Below are positions 23,801-36,000 of a DNA stretch of 64,000 bases, piece by piece. Position 1 is the first letter of the stretch; the number at the start of each line of letters is the position of its first letter. The notes under the pieces are model-generated. The model saw only the letters and a program-made list of their open reading frames with translations. It did not search any database and had not been told where the DNA came from. A program made the position numbers and the translations under genes. Source of the DNA: Brachionus koreanus (lineage: Eukaryota > Rotifera > Eurotatoria > Ploima > Brachionidae); contig PJRA01000313.1 of assembly GCA_016987375.1 (NCBI GenBank), forward strand, positions 1,199,136 through 1,263,135, given 5' to 3'.

Positions 23801-24406
23801 TTGTTATGATATGTAAAGTTAATTTCCAGCACTGTAACTTTTAAATTAAGTTTGAATAAATTTTTCCTGTTATTTAAAATCTAACTTCTAAAATTTAATC
23901 AAAATTCAAAAAAAAAGAATCAAATTATTATGTTTTGACTGTTGTTTGAAACTCATTAGTTATTTAGTAATTCATTTTGCACCTGTTTTAAAAAAGTCTT
24001 ACACATATAGCTAATATTCGAACATATATAAATTTCTTTATTTTCCCAATAATAAAACAAAAATAATTACATAATAAATAAATAGACATAAATGATAATT
24101 TAGAAAAAAAAATTTTAAATTCAGTAAAAAAATAATTCTAAAATATAATTACCTCATTGATGAAATTTTGAAGAAAAAAAGTTGGATTTTGTAAATTAGT
24201 TCTGATATGTTCGGAGCAATCTACTATCTAAAATATCATTTTAATCTGAATAATTTGAAAAATTTTTGTTCATTTACTTTTTTTAATTCTAAATTGAGAA
24301 TAATAGTGGAAATGCATACCAGTTCTGCTTGATCCGATCCCAAATTTTCATCATTCACACCAGAGGTCAAACCATTTATCAAACAAAAATACCTAATTTG
24401 ATTCAT
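17843..24406 (-). CDS. ESRP: Epithelial splicing regulatory protein (ESRP/fusilli)
   Basis: Eleven exons: 24406-24320, 24227-24153, 21666-21387, 21337-21248, 21195-21141, 21071-20961, 20908-20733, 20187-20093, 19051-18605, 18549-18058 and 18004-17843, giving 689 residues (human ESRP1 has 681). ESRP is a nuclear RNA-binding protein that binds GU-rich intronic sites and sets epithelial splicing programmes. Seen: the N-terminal ESRP domain ([18 protein letters not shown]), RRM1 from about residue 206 ([36 protein letters not shown]), RRM2 from about 305 ([37 protein letters not shown]), RRM3 from about 433 ([19 protein letters not shown]), a low-complexity linker with [11 protein letters not shown], and a terminal partial RRM. 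Intron 2 is about 2.5 kb and contains a dispersed repeat and a coding relic. It lies downstream of the nrf-like gene on the same strand (339 bp) and converges on stomatin copy E. Confidence 0.94.
23106..23327 (+). other. Coding-like relic inside ESRP intron 2
   Basis: An open frame of 73 codons, antisense to ESRP, has mixed protein-like composition ([17 protein letters not shown].., [12 protein letters not shown]). Its base composition is richer in G+C than the surrounding intron. It could be a fragment of a transposase with a helix-turn-helix, but no family was recognised. There is no obvious start context or splice site. It is probably a decayed mobile-element piece. Confidence 0.3.
23508..23712 (+). 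repeat. Dispersed repeat, copy 1 (in ESRP intron 2)
   Basis: It shares blocks with 27785-27990 in the same orientation: ATCGGAAAGAACTTTTAA, then TTTTCGTTATTCGAAAAAAA followed by TTAATTTAAATTTT, and then similar TTTACAAA/TTAACTTTA stretches. The copies are diverged by substitutions and indels. No terminal inverted repeats or target duplication could be defined by eye. Confidence 0.65.
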
Positions 24407-24745
24407 TGAAGTTAAAAAGCAAATATTGACTAAATTTATCGAAATAAAATGCCTATCTTTTAAAATAAAAAGAGAGTGAGTTTTTGATTTATGTCGAACA
24501 TATGCGTAAGTTACCATTTATTCTTTGTCAATTTATTTTTATCATTCAAGATGAATTTTTTTCGGGCATCAGATTTTTAAGATCGATAAAATGTTTGCTA
24601 TATATTTTAATCAATTAAAATGATACAATATGTTACTTATTCTGTATTTGACACGCATGGCCAAGTTAAGATATTAAAAAGCAAGTGACGTTTTTGATTA
24701 AAATTTATTTAAAAAAAAAATTGCAAATAGTTTTATTCAAATATT

Positions 24746-27700
24746 TTATTTTGCTCGTCTTGGATTATAAATCAGTTTTTCCAATGCAACAAATGGCCAT
24801 TCGAAAATAAGAGTGTAAAAGTAAGCCACAAATATTGAAACAAATATATGTGATATGGCTATGTAGACCTTAATAAATTTTTATTTTTCCTAATCAAAAA
24901 ATTAAACACAAAATTACTAGAGTCAAATTAGTTGCATGAAATAAGGACTCTTGCATAAAGTTATAAGTGACCATAATAACTGGATGAATCAGATATGCAC
25001 AGTAACTGAGTCGAATCAAAGGTACAAATGCTTTGGCAGACAAAATTTTATTTATCACTCCTAAATTTTTAATTTTTTATATTAAATAAAATTCTGAAAT
25101 ATTTCAAAGTTACCTCCATAGCCATAATGACAAGTGAAAATAACCCAACTCACAGCTAATGGCCAAGTAAATCGTGTCAATGAAAAGTAAAGTGCATATT
25201 CAAAAGTTTCCATTCGTCTAGCATCTGAAAAGAATGCATTTTAGGTCAAACAAATAAATATGAATTTTTTACCTTTAGCATGATTTGTATAGCCACCAAA
25301 AACAGCAGTAAGCATTAAAATAAAGCACAAAATCCATCCCAAAGACACCCATAGCTAAATTGAATATTTTAATCAGTCGCAAATTTTTTAATCGAATCTT
25401 ACATAGTTAATTTTAACTTGAATTTTTGATTTTTGTAATTTGAAAAATATATATCCTAAACATAGGCCTACAATCCATGGCGAAGCTCTACAGTATGGTT
25501 TAATGTACACATCTTCCCACATGTCGACTAAAACTCTAATTTATTTCAAAGTTTAGTAATAATTTTTTTAAATTTTATTAAAATAGTACAGAGCAATATC
25601 TTTTCTTCTAGAAACATAAACATTAGCAGTTAAAAACGCCAAAATAGATAAACTGGCAACCAAACAGCCGGCCAACAGTGTTTTACCGGCTTTGGGAAAT
25701 CTTGAAAAAAAAATAAATTTAAAATATTTGAAAAAAAAATTAAATTTACTTAAGCAAAAGTATTAGAAATAAGGGACTTATGGCATAAAATTGATAATCA
25801 TTGGGAATGTACCACAAATAGCCCATACACTTTAAATTTCGAATTTAAAATCTTTAATTTAAATTTAAATTGTTATTTTACAGTTGTTCCTTTTCCATTA
25901 GGGACAAAATTATTAATAAACAAAACATATGCCCACCAGTAATTTAAACAGTCATCATTATTTCTTGGAAATTTCTTAAATTTAATTAAAATATAGAACT
26001 TTAATCTTTCAATAATTAGAAATTATACTTCTTGATTCCACAAAGGACCCCAACCAACAAAAGGCATAATCCAAATGTAGATTATGATAGTGATCAAGAA
26101 GGGAGGCGCTAATCTCCAATATCTGCTGATATAATAATATGCCCATGCAAATGGTTTAAATCCGTTTGAAGCTTCATATTTGTACAAAAAAGTTTTTGCT
26201 AACAAAAAGGCGCTTGACATAAAAAAAATAACAATATCCTAATTAAGGTTGGCTTAATTTACCTCATTAGAAAAAAAGTGTCAACACCAAACATGCCATT
26301 TATAATCAATTGAGCTTCTAAATTTTCATTAAGCTCTTGCATTGTTCTTATATTGTCTAAACAAAATAATTTTTTAGATTTTTAAGTAGTTAAGAATTTT
26401 GATCCTACCAACTACGAAGAACTTGGTTCTTTCGATTATGTAATTGTATGTGTGTCCCCATATAATCCAAACCATGCTAAAAAATCTTATTCCATTCAAG
26501 CAGGTTATTGAGCCGCCGTTATCCGTTCTAAAAAAGTTTTCTGTATTTGTGTAAAATGAACATTCCAATATGAAAGTAGTTAATCTTGAGTTATTGCTTT
26601 TTTTTTTATTTATATTATTGACATTTGAATTAATGGTGTCCTCATTGAATTTAAAATCGTTGCTTGTATTAATAAATTTTAAAATTCTTCTAGTTATGTC
26701 AAAAACGGTGGCTATGAAAACCCATAATACAAGAATGGAAAGAAAACCTCTTTATAAAAATAAATTATTGTTTTATTCAAGATTTAAGGCCAAGCAAGAT
26801 TGTAAATTACATGAATACAGCTGTCTCAGATGGTAATTCTTTTTTTTCAACACATTCGACATCTTTAACCCAAGCATATTTGAAGACACTCATTAATTTT
26901 AAGGCTAAAAATTATAATTTTTGAAAACAATTTTTTTTTTAATTTTGCTTATTACAATTTGAAACAATTAATTTTATGTCTTCATTGTTGCATTGATCAG
27001 AAATACACATGCCATATGTAAGTCCAATGCTGTCATCGATTGGTAAGTCACCCTTTAAAAATTAATTTTTTAATTAAAAATAAATAATATTTTTTTATCT
27101 TGCATTTCTTGTAATTATGGAACCAAAAAAAGTTTTTAAAGAAAAAAAGCGATCTCTGAAAGATTATAAAAATCAAAAAAAAATTTCATATTTTTCTTTT
27201 AAAAAAATTTTATTTTATTTTTGAACAACATTTTTGAATAATATTTTTTAAGCAATCAAAAAAGTGCCGGAAATTAACTTTTAAAATCCATTATTTTCTA
27301 TCATTATATTGCCCCTTCCTTACATCATTTTATAGTAAATAATATGATAATGGTACACGCAAAAAAGAAGTATGGCATAGTGTAATCGAGAATGAATTCA
27401 ATAATGACGGTAGGAACAAACAATAAAAAGTCTACTATAGTGGGGCTAAATTAGTTATCATGCTTTGTCAATTTAGTTAAACTAAGTTGATCGTAGAATT
27501 TTACTTTTATTACACTAAATACAGAGACTTATTTAATGGGTAGCATAATATGTTAAACTATAGCCAAGTATTGTGTAAAATTCTGTATGCAAAATATTTT
27601 TGCAGAGATTTGCAGGCATAAAAAATTCACCTGAAGATTGAATGTTTACTTTGAGAGCATATTCATGTAATAAAATATAAATTGAAAAAAATTTTAAAAA

Positions 27701-29455
27701 ACTTTTTTTAATGATATTTTATGAACATGATCACTTTAATTTGATCATAAGCTTCGAAGTTAAGTTAGCGTTTCGGAAAATTAGACTTTAACTTGATAAT
27801 GATCATTAAGCGGTTTAATGAATCCTAATCGGAAAGAACTTTTAAGAAACTTAGAATTAAACTCTTATAATACTTTTCGTTATTCGAAAAAAATTAATTT
27901 AAATTTTTGCCTGTATTTTATAGTAAATATTTTTAAATTTTACAAATTTAACTTTAGCTTTAAAAATTAAATTTTTAATTTTTTTTTACAATTATTATTA
28001 TTATTTTGATTATAAGCTTAGTACTTTTATAATACATTCCCCAGATTTAATTTTTAATCGTTCTTATTTTAAATTTGATTTTAATTAATTTCAACTTAAT
28101 CATTAATTTAATAATTTTGTATTTAAATACCAATTATTCAAATGAATTTATCATTACAGAGAAAATTATAACTAGGTATTCGTTGTAAAAGATCAATCAA
28201 TTATAATAATAATTCTTCTTCAAAAGCCAGATTTGAAGTCAAGTAAATTGACAAAGATTATTAATTTTCTTGAAAACAGTTAACATGTCTTTACAAAAAA
28301 AATGCTTTAGAATAAAGTTCCTGTTCAGAACTTTACATAAATTAATATGATTTGAATGATCATAAATCAAAATTTAATCTAAATGGAATTACTACTTTAA
28401 TTAATTTTTCAATTAATAAAATTTTGATTAGAATCTTCAAAATATAAAAGTGATTAAATTTTTTGTATTATCAAACCATAATCACAGTAATCTATATTGG
28501 AGATTTTTATTTTTATTTTAGGTAGTGATGAATGAGTATGCTCAATAAAAGAATTAAAAAATTACAGCTAATTGCTCCACAGGAAATCCGATAGATGCTC
28601 TGCAATACTTTCCTTTCATAGGTGGACTTAATGTATCATTGTAAACCTCAGTACATAATTTAAAGCTTCCAACCCAATTAATGTTAGCCTCAAGTACACC
28701 TGGAGGCAACTTGGCCATTGAATCAAACACTTAAATATTTACATATTTAGATTTTATTTTAATTAAAATGTTTTTACTTTGTAAAGCCCACATTCTTCCA
28801 TTTACAATTTCGTCAAACCACAGTTTTGTGTAATTTCTGCAGATATCGGTTAATCCGCCGAGAAACTCATTTTCCAGATAATATTGATAATTATTGTAAT
28901 AATTTTCCTTATTATTATACAAAAAAAACAAAATTGCTGCCCTAATATTTGAATTGGCTAGAAAGTATTTTTTTAAATGTAAATAATTAATTGTCTTTAT
29001 TTAAATGAATACTTAAATATTTTCTAATTTCACCAAATTGAACAGCAGTTGTACCGTTGGTTTTTAATCTATCAAGAATGCTTTCTATATCGTAGTAAAT
29101 TTCTAAAAACAAATTAATTAATATTAGTCAATTTAGAAAAATTTAATTATCAATAACCATTAATGTTATCAGGTGGATTTTCTTCTAATGCACCTAAGAC
29201 CACGGCAGGAATTAAATCTAGTATTTTATCAAGCGTGTTATTGTCAAAATCGCTACTTAAGCCACCTTCTCCATTACAATTTCCTGAAAGTACATAGTTA
29301 GCAAATTGTCCGATATAAGTTGCACTGCTTAAGTTTTGAAGTTCCAATTGTGATAGTGGCTCATTGATACTAAGACATTGATTGCAATGCGAAATTCGAG
29401 TATAACTATAAAATACTGTTAAAAGTAGTAGGCAACTTAAAAATTTATGTCTCAT
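24746..29455 (-). CDS. Nose-resistant-to-fluoxetine (NRF-6)-like acyltransferase
   Basis: Seventeen exons: 29455-29158, 29102-29013, 28957-28778, 28729-28566, 27052-26956, 26904-26811, 26749-26409, 26356-26263, 26212-26029, 25974-25882, 25829-25750, 25700-25590, 25535-25403, 25354-25273, 25224-25114, 25060-24918 and 24868-24746. They give 805 residues with every phase consistent. Order: a signal peptide (about 1-24), a Cys-containing extracellular NRF domain (PPGVLEANINWVGSFKLC, GKYC, YGMCISDQCNNEDI), then an acyltransferase-3 domain with many membrane segments (NGIRFFSMVWIIWGH, GVDTFFLMS, YYYISRYWRLAP, W..Y.PNDYQFY, SYCAYLIHP). The His of IIWGH is the conserved active-site-like His. Related nematode proteins act in yolk and lipid transport; the substrate here is unknown. 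A TATAG acceptor lies two bases before the ATG. Intron 4 is 1.5 kb and holds the second repeat copy. The gene is divergent from ARL6. Confidence 0.92.
27785..27990 (+). repeat. Dispersed repeat, copy 2 (in nrf-like intron 4)
   Basis: The partner of 23508-23712 in the same orientation. The best-kept core is 27828-27907 (ATCGGAAAGAACTTTTAA ... TTTTCGTTATTCGAAAAAAA). About 35 bp of inserted or diverged sequence separates the second and third blocks relative to copy 1. It is probably a non-autonomous mobile element of unknown class. Confidence 0.65.
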
Positions 29456-29860
29456 TTCTATAGAGAAAAAATCATTTATTTAATATTAGATAATTTAATT
29501 TAATTTATTTAATAATTAAAACCAATTTAAAAGCTATTCTATTTTGTTAAAAAGAAAATAATTAAATCGAAAGTTGTCATATTTTATTTTGCCAGTCATG
29601 TTAATAGGATCTTACGATTTATTTAGAAAATTATGTAAGATAGCAAAAAGATTTAATAAAATTTATCTGAGCACCGATGACACAAATTAAGATAAATTAT
29701 AAAAAACCAATTTCTTTAAAGACTAAACTATTGTTATCTTATTAAGAACCAAGATTGATTACTATGGCAACATGTATGCAGTAGGGTTTATTCTAAAAAT
29801 AATGCCTACGTTAAACATAAATCTTAAATTTCGTCTTTACATTCGATAATAAGTATCGAA
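29456..29860. promoter_or_regulatory. Divergent promoter region of the nrf-like gene and ARL6
   Basis: 405 bp separate the two start codons. It contains the X-box at 29758-29771 near ARL6. The nrf-like side has a polypyrimidine acceptor two bases before its ATG. Confidence 0.5.
29758..29771 (+). promoter_or_regulatory. RFX X-box upstream of ARL6
   Basis: ATTACTATGGCAAC fits the 14-position RFX consensus RYYNYYWTRRNRAC at every position. It lies about 90 bp before the ARL6 start codon, the spacing typical for X-boxes of ciliary genes, including BBS genes. This implies control by an RFX/DAF-19-type ciliogenic factor. It is an inference from motif and position. Confidence 0.7.
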
Positions 29861-30415
29861 ATGGGTCTACTTGATAAATTGGAAAGTTTTTTAGGTGGAA
29901 AGAGAAAAGAATTTAATATTTTGGTCATTGGTCTAGACAATAGCGGCAAATCGACCGTATTGAACAATTTGAAGTCGAATGACAGCAAAGAGATTAACAT
30001 TAATCCAACAGTAGGATTTAATTCGGAAAAAATCTATTTTAAAACCTTGAATTTGACTTTTTTTGACATGTCAGGTCAAAGTCGATACAGAAACCTTTGG
30101 GAACACTACTATCGCGAAGCTGATGCAATTGTCTTTGTTATTGATAGCTCAGATCGAATGAGATTTGTTGTTTCCAGTGAAGAACTTAACGATGTTTTGA
30201 ACCATCGTGAAATCAAGGAAAAAATGATTCCACTTTTGGTATTAGCAAATAAGAAAGATATCAAGGGTGCTTTGGATGGAAATGGTCTGAGAAACGAGCT
30301 TGAGATTAATTCAGCTAGAGGTAAACCTTATGAGATTTTTGCCACTGATGGTCTTAGCGGTCATGGTGTTAATGAAGCATTTGAATGGCTTGTAAATGAA
30401 TTGAAAAAAGAATAG
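29861..30415 (+). CDS. ARL6: ARL6/BBS3 small GTPase, intronless
   Basis: A single exon of 184 residues. ARL6 (BBS3) is an Arf-like GTPase that, when GTP-bound, recruits the BBSome coat to membranes at the base of cilia. Seen: MGLLDKL start with Gly2, P-loop GLDNSGKS (about residues 24-31), the ARL6-specific DMSGQSRYRNLWEHYY in switch II (other Arfs have DVGGQ), VIDSSDRMR, NKKD (about 130) and ATDGLSGHGV near the end. Length and order match human ARL6 (186 residues). The RFX X-box upstream supports the ciliary role. No introns are present in a neighbourhood of intron-rich genes. Confidence 0.96.
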   Translation: MGLLDKLESFLGGKRKEFNILVIGLDNSGKSTVLNNLKSNDSKEININPTVGFNSEKIYFKTLNLTFFDMSGQSRYRNLWEHYYREADAIVFVIDSSDRMRFVVSSEELNDVLNHREIKEKMIPLLVLANKKDIKGALDGNGLRNELEINSARGKPYEIFATDGLSGHGVNEAFEWLVNELKKE

Positions 30416-33078
30416 TTAAATTTATATATTTAAATTATTTTAAATTAAATGTTTTAATAAAAATATCAATGTTCTATATTAATTTAGCGAGAATTTAGTA
30501 CGAATAAACAACAACAAACTCTGAAAAATTCAAATAAATTAGAAATTTTATCTCTAAAACGACAAGCATAGAATATAATTTTTTTCATAATTACTGATAA
30601 GCTTTCATCATTTAGAAATAAGGGTCTTAATCGAAACTGATCATTATTTAAATTTTCAATTCTTTTTTTGATAATGGTGAACTAAATTGTTTTGATTAAA
30701 AAATTGTACTTAAAAATTTGATAAACATGAAGGCATATTTGAAAAAAAATTTAAAAATACAAGTAAGGCAATGTTATGTAATCAAAAAAATAATTATCTA
30801 TAATAGAATAGAGTAAAGAAGAAATCTAACGACCAAATTAAACAAAATTGATACTCTTTAATAATTGTTGAAGAGAATACGGAATTTTTGCTAAAACTTA
30901 AACCATAAAATTTTAAGCTTTTATTTTAGTCGTTCTCAAAATTTTAAACTAATAAAAAAGATATTAAAAAATAATTTAAGTATTAAATTTTAAAATAAAT
31001 ATAAAATTTCTTCAATAATTTTGTTTGCTTTAATCATAGTTTGATGTTTTGAAATAATTAAATAATTTTGAAAATGATTGAACTGTAGGATGACAGAAAA
31101 TTTTAAGTTTCATAAGCATTGAGCTTCATAAAAAAGAGAGTTTTTTATTAAGAAAAGAAAAATTAAATTGAGTATTCTTTTTTACCCCTAAACTAAGTTT
31201 CTTATTTTTTGAAAGAATTTTGAAGCTAAAATATTAATATTAATTTGATTTTAAAAAAAAAATTTATTAAAATTGAAAAAATTTAAGATTTATTAATCTA
31301 ATCTTTAATGTTTGTTTAGATAATTTTCTATAAATATTTATTTGATTTAACAGAATAAACTTAGGCAAAAATGAACTAATTGGGAGTGTAGGAATAAAAA
31401 AAAAAGATTAGAACTTGTTAGCTAATAAGAAAACACAGGTTAAACAAAAGAAAACTGTAGCTTGGAAATCATTAATTTAATTTAAAAATTACCGATTATA
31501 AAATGAGTTTTGTAAAAATCATGTGAATTTTTTTTAAAATTTAAATTGTTGATATTCTCAAAAGGTAAATAGATAGCTAATAAATTAAAGCATTAGGTGG
31601 TTCATTTAGAGAAACGAAATTGTTTTTTTCCCCTAGATAATCATATTGTAGCAGAATGTCGACCAAAGAGAATTAGTTGTTGTTAAGTAATTTATTTGAA
31701 ATATATATCAACAGGAAAAATGAACAAAAAGATTGAACATGATATTTAAATACTACAATATTAACAAAAAATATGGTTTTAACAGTTTAAACAAAATTTC
31801 TAAACAAATCTAACCAAAAATTTTAAAAATAAATGTAAAAAATTTGTTTAAGCAATTGATGCTTACTTCAATAAAAAATTCACTTGAAATTTTATCTTGA
31901 AAATTTTTGAAAAATTTGTGTTCAGGTTTTTTTTCATGACATTAATTTACTATCAATAAAATATTTAAATTTTTGAACTAAACATTCAACACACAAACAA
32001 ACAAGCTTATCTTATTTTTTAAAATTAATTAAAAACTTCAAAATTTGCTTTAAAATTTTGATTGAAAAACCAAATTTTAGATAATGACCACCTTTATAAA
32101 ATATATTTTTTCAAAATTAAAAATACAATTGAAATGAATTTAGCTATGTCTAAAACTAAAATAGTCTAATAAAAAAAAAGCAACTGAACATTGTTTTATT
32201 TAAAATTGCAATTTGAAAAAATTGCATGCATTTTAATAAAGAATATGCAATAAATAGAAAAACGAAAAAAAAAATAATCGCAAGCATAAGAGTAGATAAT
32301 TTTCGACAAAATATTGCAACATAAATTCTGATCACTTACAATCAGAATGTGACAATTTGCGCTCAAAACTAAAAGCAAAAAAATCAATGGAATTTGAACT
32401 ATAGCAATGACTTTTTAAATTTCAAATATTTAATTTGCCGTTCAAAGTCTTAAAAAAAGAAAAACACTTGATTTTTATTTTTTTTTTATTATTTTTTAAA
32501 ATTTTGTAATAAAAGAAAAAAGATTAGATAGATAAAATTTCCGTAGTCAGCTGATTTGAAAATAACGATTAATTTAATTGATAAAATTAGTTCTAGCCAA
32601 CTAATTAAGACTGAATTAACAGTCCTTTTTTATTTCAACAATAAACTATTTTTTTTAGACTTGATTCAGAAATAAATTGCAAAACGCTAGCCAAATTAAG
32701 ATGCAAATTTTGACCAGAACGAACAAATTAAATAGACTAGGATTTTCTTCTTTAAACGCGATAAACAATAGCCAAAAGGTAAGTTTACTTAACATATATA
32801 GCATTCATTTTTGAATAGAGCAGAAAAATTTTGCTGGTACCATCTTTGTCAAATATTCTAAATCAAGATAAAATCAGCTTACTGGCGGAAAAGCTAATCT
32901 AATCAAGAGACTATTCATTTTTTTTAAAATAATTAAAGCTAGGCATTGATATAGAAACATTTAAGTGTATTCATATTTTTTAGATAATTAAATTTTAAAA
33001 CTGATAAGATATCCCACTTCTCAACTCAACTGATCACACTGTCTCATTTTTATCTTTCTTAAAATTTTAACATCCGAA
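30416..33078. other. Long stretch between ARL6 and VPS15
   Basis: About 2.7 kb, mostly featureless AT-rich DNA. AATAAA-type signals for ARL6 occur just after its stop. Two strong polypyrimidine acceptors can be seen (ending near 31636 and 32983), plus the orphan exon at 32701-32778 that is listed separately. It probably contains VPS15 5'-UTR exons. Confidence 0.4.
32701..32778 (+). CDS. Orphan first exon with a mitochondrial-type presequence
   Basis: ATG followed by 26 open codons and a perfect donor, AAG|GTAAGT, in phase 0. The peptide begins MQILTRTNKLNRLGFSS and is rich in Arg, Asn, Ser and hydrophobic residues without acids, like a mitochondrial targeting sequence. It could be the missing first exon of OXA1L, whose first clear exon begins at a phase-0 acceptor (39079). 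VPS15 would then be nested in a 6.3 kb intron. The alternative is a VPS15 5'-UTR exon carrying a short upstream ORF: splicing to the acceptor near 32983 gives a stop after four codons. Confidence 0.4.
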
Positions 33079-36000
33079 ATGGGTAATCAAATTGTAAGAC
33101 CATCTGACATTCAGTCTATTGACAACTATTACAGTGATTTAAAAAATTATATGCTATTTAAACAAAGTCTTGGCAGCACTACTTTTGTCAAGACGGCCAA
33201 AGTTGTCCTAATCGACTCTACTTTGGAAAAAAACTACTACGAAAATCGCAATCAACAGCAAGACTTAGTAAAGCAGCAGTATCAGCAGTTAAAGGAACTC
33301 CAACAACTAGTTGTTGTTAAAATATTTCCAAAATATGACCTGAGTGTAAAGCTTGATTCTTATTCATTTCGTGTTAGAGAAATACAAAATGTCATAAACA
33401 CACGCTATAAAAATTCAACAAATTGTTTCCCATTTTCTGAAATTTTGATAACAGATCAAGCGGCATATTTATTTCGCCAGTACATAAAGTACAATCTTTA
33501 TGATCGGCTCAGTACAAGGCCATTTTTGACCAATGTTGAAAAAAAATGGATTGCTTTTCAACTTTTGTGCGCAGTAAATGACATACACTCATTACAAATT
33601 GTACATGGCGATATTAAAATAGAGAATGTGATGGTTAATTCATTTTTGTGGACTAGTTTGACAGATTTTGCATCATACAAACCAGTTTATTTGTCCAAAA
33701 ATCATCCTACTGCTGATTTCAACTATTTTTTTGATATAAGCCGTAGACGAACCTGCTATTTGGCACCAGAAAGACTTGACCAGCCCAAAGACTATAAGCC
33801 TCGGATTAACACTGATCTCGACACTGGTTTGACTGAAATAGCTCCGCCAGATCCGAACGACTTTCGGCCGGAAATGGACATATTCAGTCTTGGTTGTGTG
33901 ATTGCTGAACTTTTTACCGAAAGACCATTGTTTAGCTTTGCTCAACTACTGGCTTATAAAGACAACAAATATGATCCTAGAGCTGAATTGGAATCAGAGA
34001 TAAGTGACAAAAATATGCTTGAAATGATTTATAGCATGATTAGCCTAAAAGCTGATGAGCGCAAAACAGCCAGTCAATATCTTCAAGAGCAAAATGATAA
34101 AAAATCATTTCCAAGCTATTTTGTTTTTTTAAGAAATTGTATCAGCTATTTTATTGATGTTAAGCTAACTGGCGATGATTTTGTTATCAAGCTTAAAAAC
34201 GATCTGCCACTATTGCTCAAAAATTTCAAACTAAACTTAAATGAGTCAGACAAAGCCGATAGTGTGACAGATGATTTGACAACCAGTGGCCAAGAGAGCA
34301 TAAACGAAGCCTTTTTAATTCTTCTATCAGTTCTCTTGTCCTCAATAAGGAAAATAAAATTTGCCGAAAATAAACTTATAGCTGTTGACCTAATGCAGAC
34401 ATTTAGCAATTTTTTACAAGATTCGATCAAACTTGAAAGAATTATTCCCTACTATTTACACTTATTGACCGATTCATCGCCAATAGTCAAATTTCATGTC
34501 ATATTCGCACTAAACAGTTGTCTAAGCTCAATAAACAAATTAGATGTGAGAAATTTTAACATATTTCCGGTGTTAATATTTGACCATTTGGAAAAATTGA
34601 GCAAAGACGAATCGTTTTTGGTTAGATGCGCTGTGGCAAAGACAATATCCAGTTTTGCGCTTACGTCCATTCGCTTTTTAGACTTGTCGTTCATAACTCG
34701 TAATTCTTTTTTTACATCAAATCTAAATCAAGATCAGCAAAAATCTGAAGAAAACAAAACCTATGATAAAGAATATGAAAAGTGTCAGAGTAGAGTAAAG
34801 GACATAGTGTTGGCACTGCTAACAGGCAATGTTCAAAATAGCCAAGTGACCAATGCAGTTAGAGAAGTTCTAATTAGCTCGAATATAACCAAATTGTGTT
34901 TGTTTTTTCAGCGTCAAAAAACTTCAGATGTCCTACTGGCTCATATGATCACAGTGCTGAACGAAAAAACGGACTGGTCAGTGCGAGCAGCGTTCTTTGA
35001 CGCGCTGTGTCCCGTGCTAAGCAACCTAGGCTGGGAATCCATAGACATTTTTAAATCCCTAATAGAACAAGGCTTGCGCGATTCAGAAGAGTTTGTCATA
35101 TACAGAACTTTGCTTAGCTTGTCTAAAATGGCCGAAATAGGCCTATTAGAAAAGCAGCAAATTTACTACTTTCTCAAAAATCACGTTGCACCTCTTCTAT
35201 GTCATCCGTCACTCTGGATCAGACACGCGTGCATAAATTTCATAACTACTGTGTGCCGCAATTCAAAAAACTCCATACTCAACACAGCTGACATACTTGG
35301 CACAGTCAGCAGCATATTGAGCAAATTTTTGTTTCGAACCGATTTGGTATGGTTCGATCGGGCCGACATTTTGTTCGAATCGCTCAAGCCATGCATTAAG
35401 CGTGAAATATTGAGTTGTATAAGTCAAAGCGGAAATGCAGACACTCTTTTTCACTATTTTTATCAAAGACGCGATGCGCGCAACTATTTGCCGCGGTGTT
35501 TCGAGCCCGATTGTGCCAATGCCAAAGAGCTGTTTGCCAAATTGTGCAAATTGGGATTTATGGAAGAGGACGATGAGAAAATACTTGAACTAAAAGATTT
35601 CATTGAAAAAACAAAACGATCTCAGCTAAGCTCGTCGGTAAATAATACCGAAGAAAATTTCAGCTCGTCACGTCAAGAGCAAAGCTTCAGGGACAAAATA
35701 GTCAAGTTTAATTCTGAAAATTTGATGTCACGATCCTACAGCGAGTCCAAAACACTTGAATTCGCCAGCTCTAACTCAAATTTTAGCTCTAGTCAAAACA
35801 TTGCGGACAAAGAGCCGGCCTATAATGCCGAATGGAAACTGATGTTCGGCATGGAAGAATCAAAACCTGTCAGACATAGAAATTCATTTAAAAATTCGTC
35901 ACAGAGTGACATTGTTTCGCCAACCACACAATCTAGACGACGTGCAGTCTCATTCAATCTAAGCAATTCGTCCAATCTTGTTAATTGTAATCATGAAGTT

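Noticed and set aside
26570..26836. Plus-strand 88-codon open frame
   Set aside because: It is antisense to exon 7 of the nrf-like acyltransferase, whose protein is recognisable and whose frame is continuous.
32196..32387. Minus-strand 63-codon frame with a signal-peptide-like start
   Set aside because: Phe/Leu/Ile-rich runs are expected from T-rich DNA. It starts at a non-ATG codon context, with no splice support and no family resemblance.
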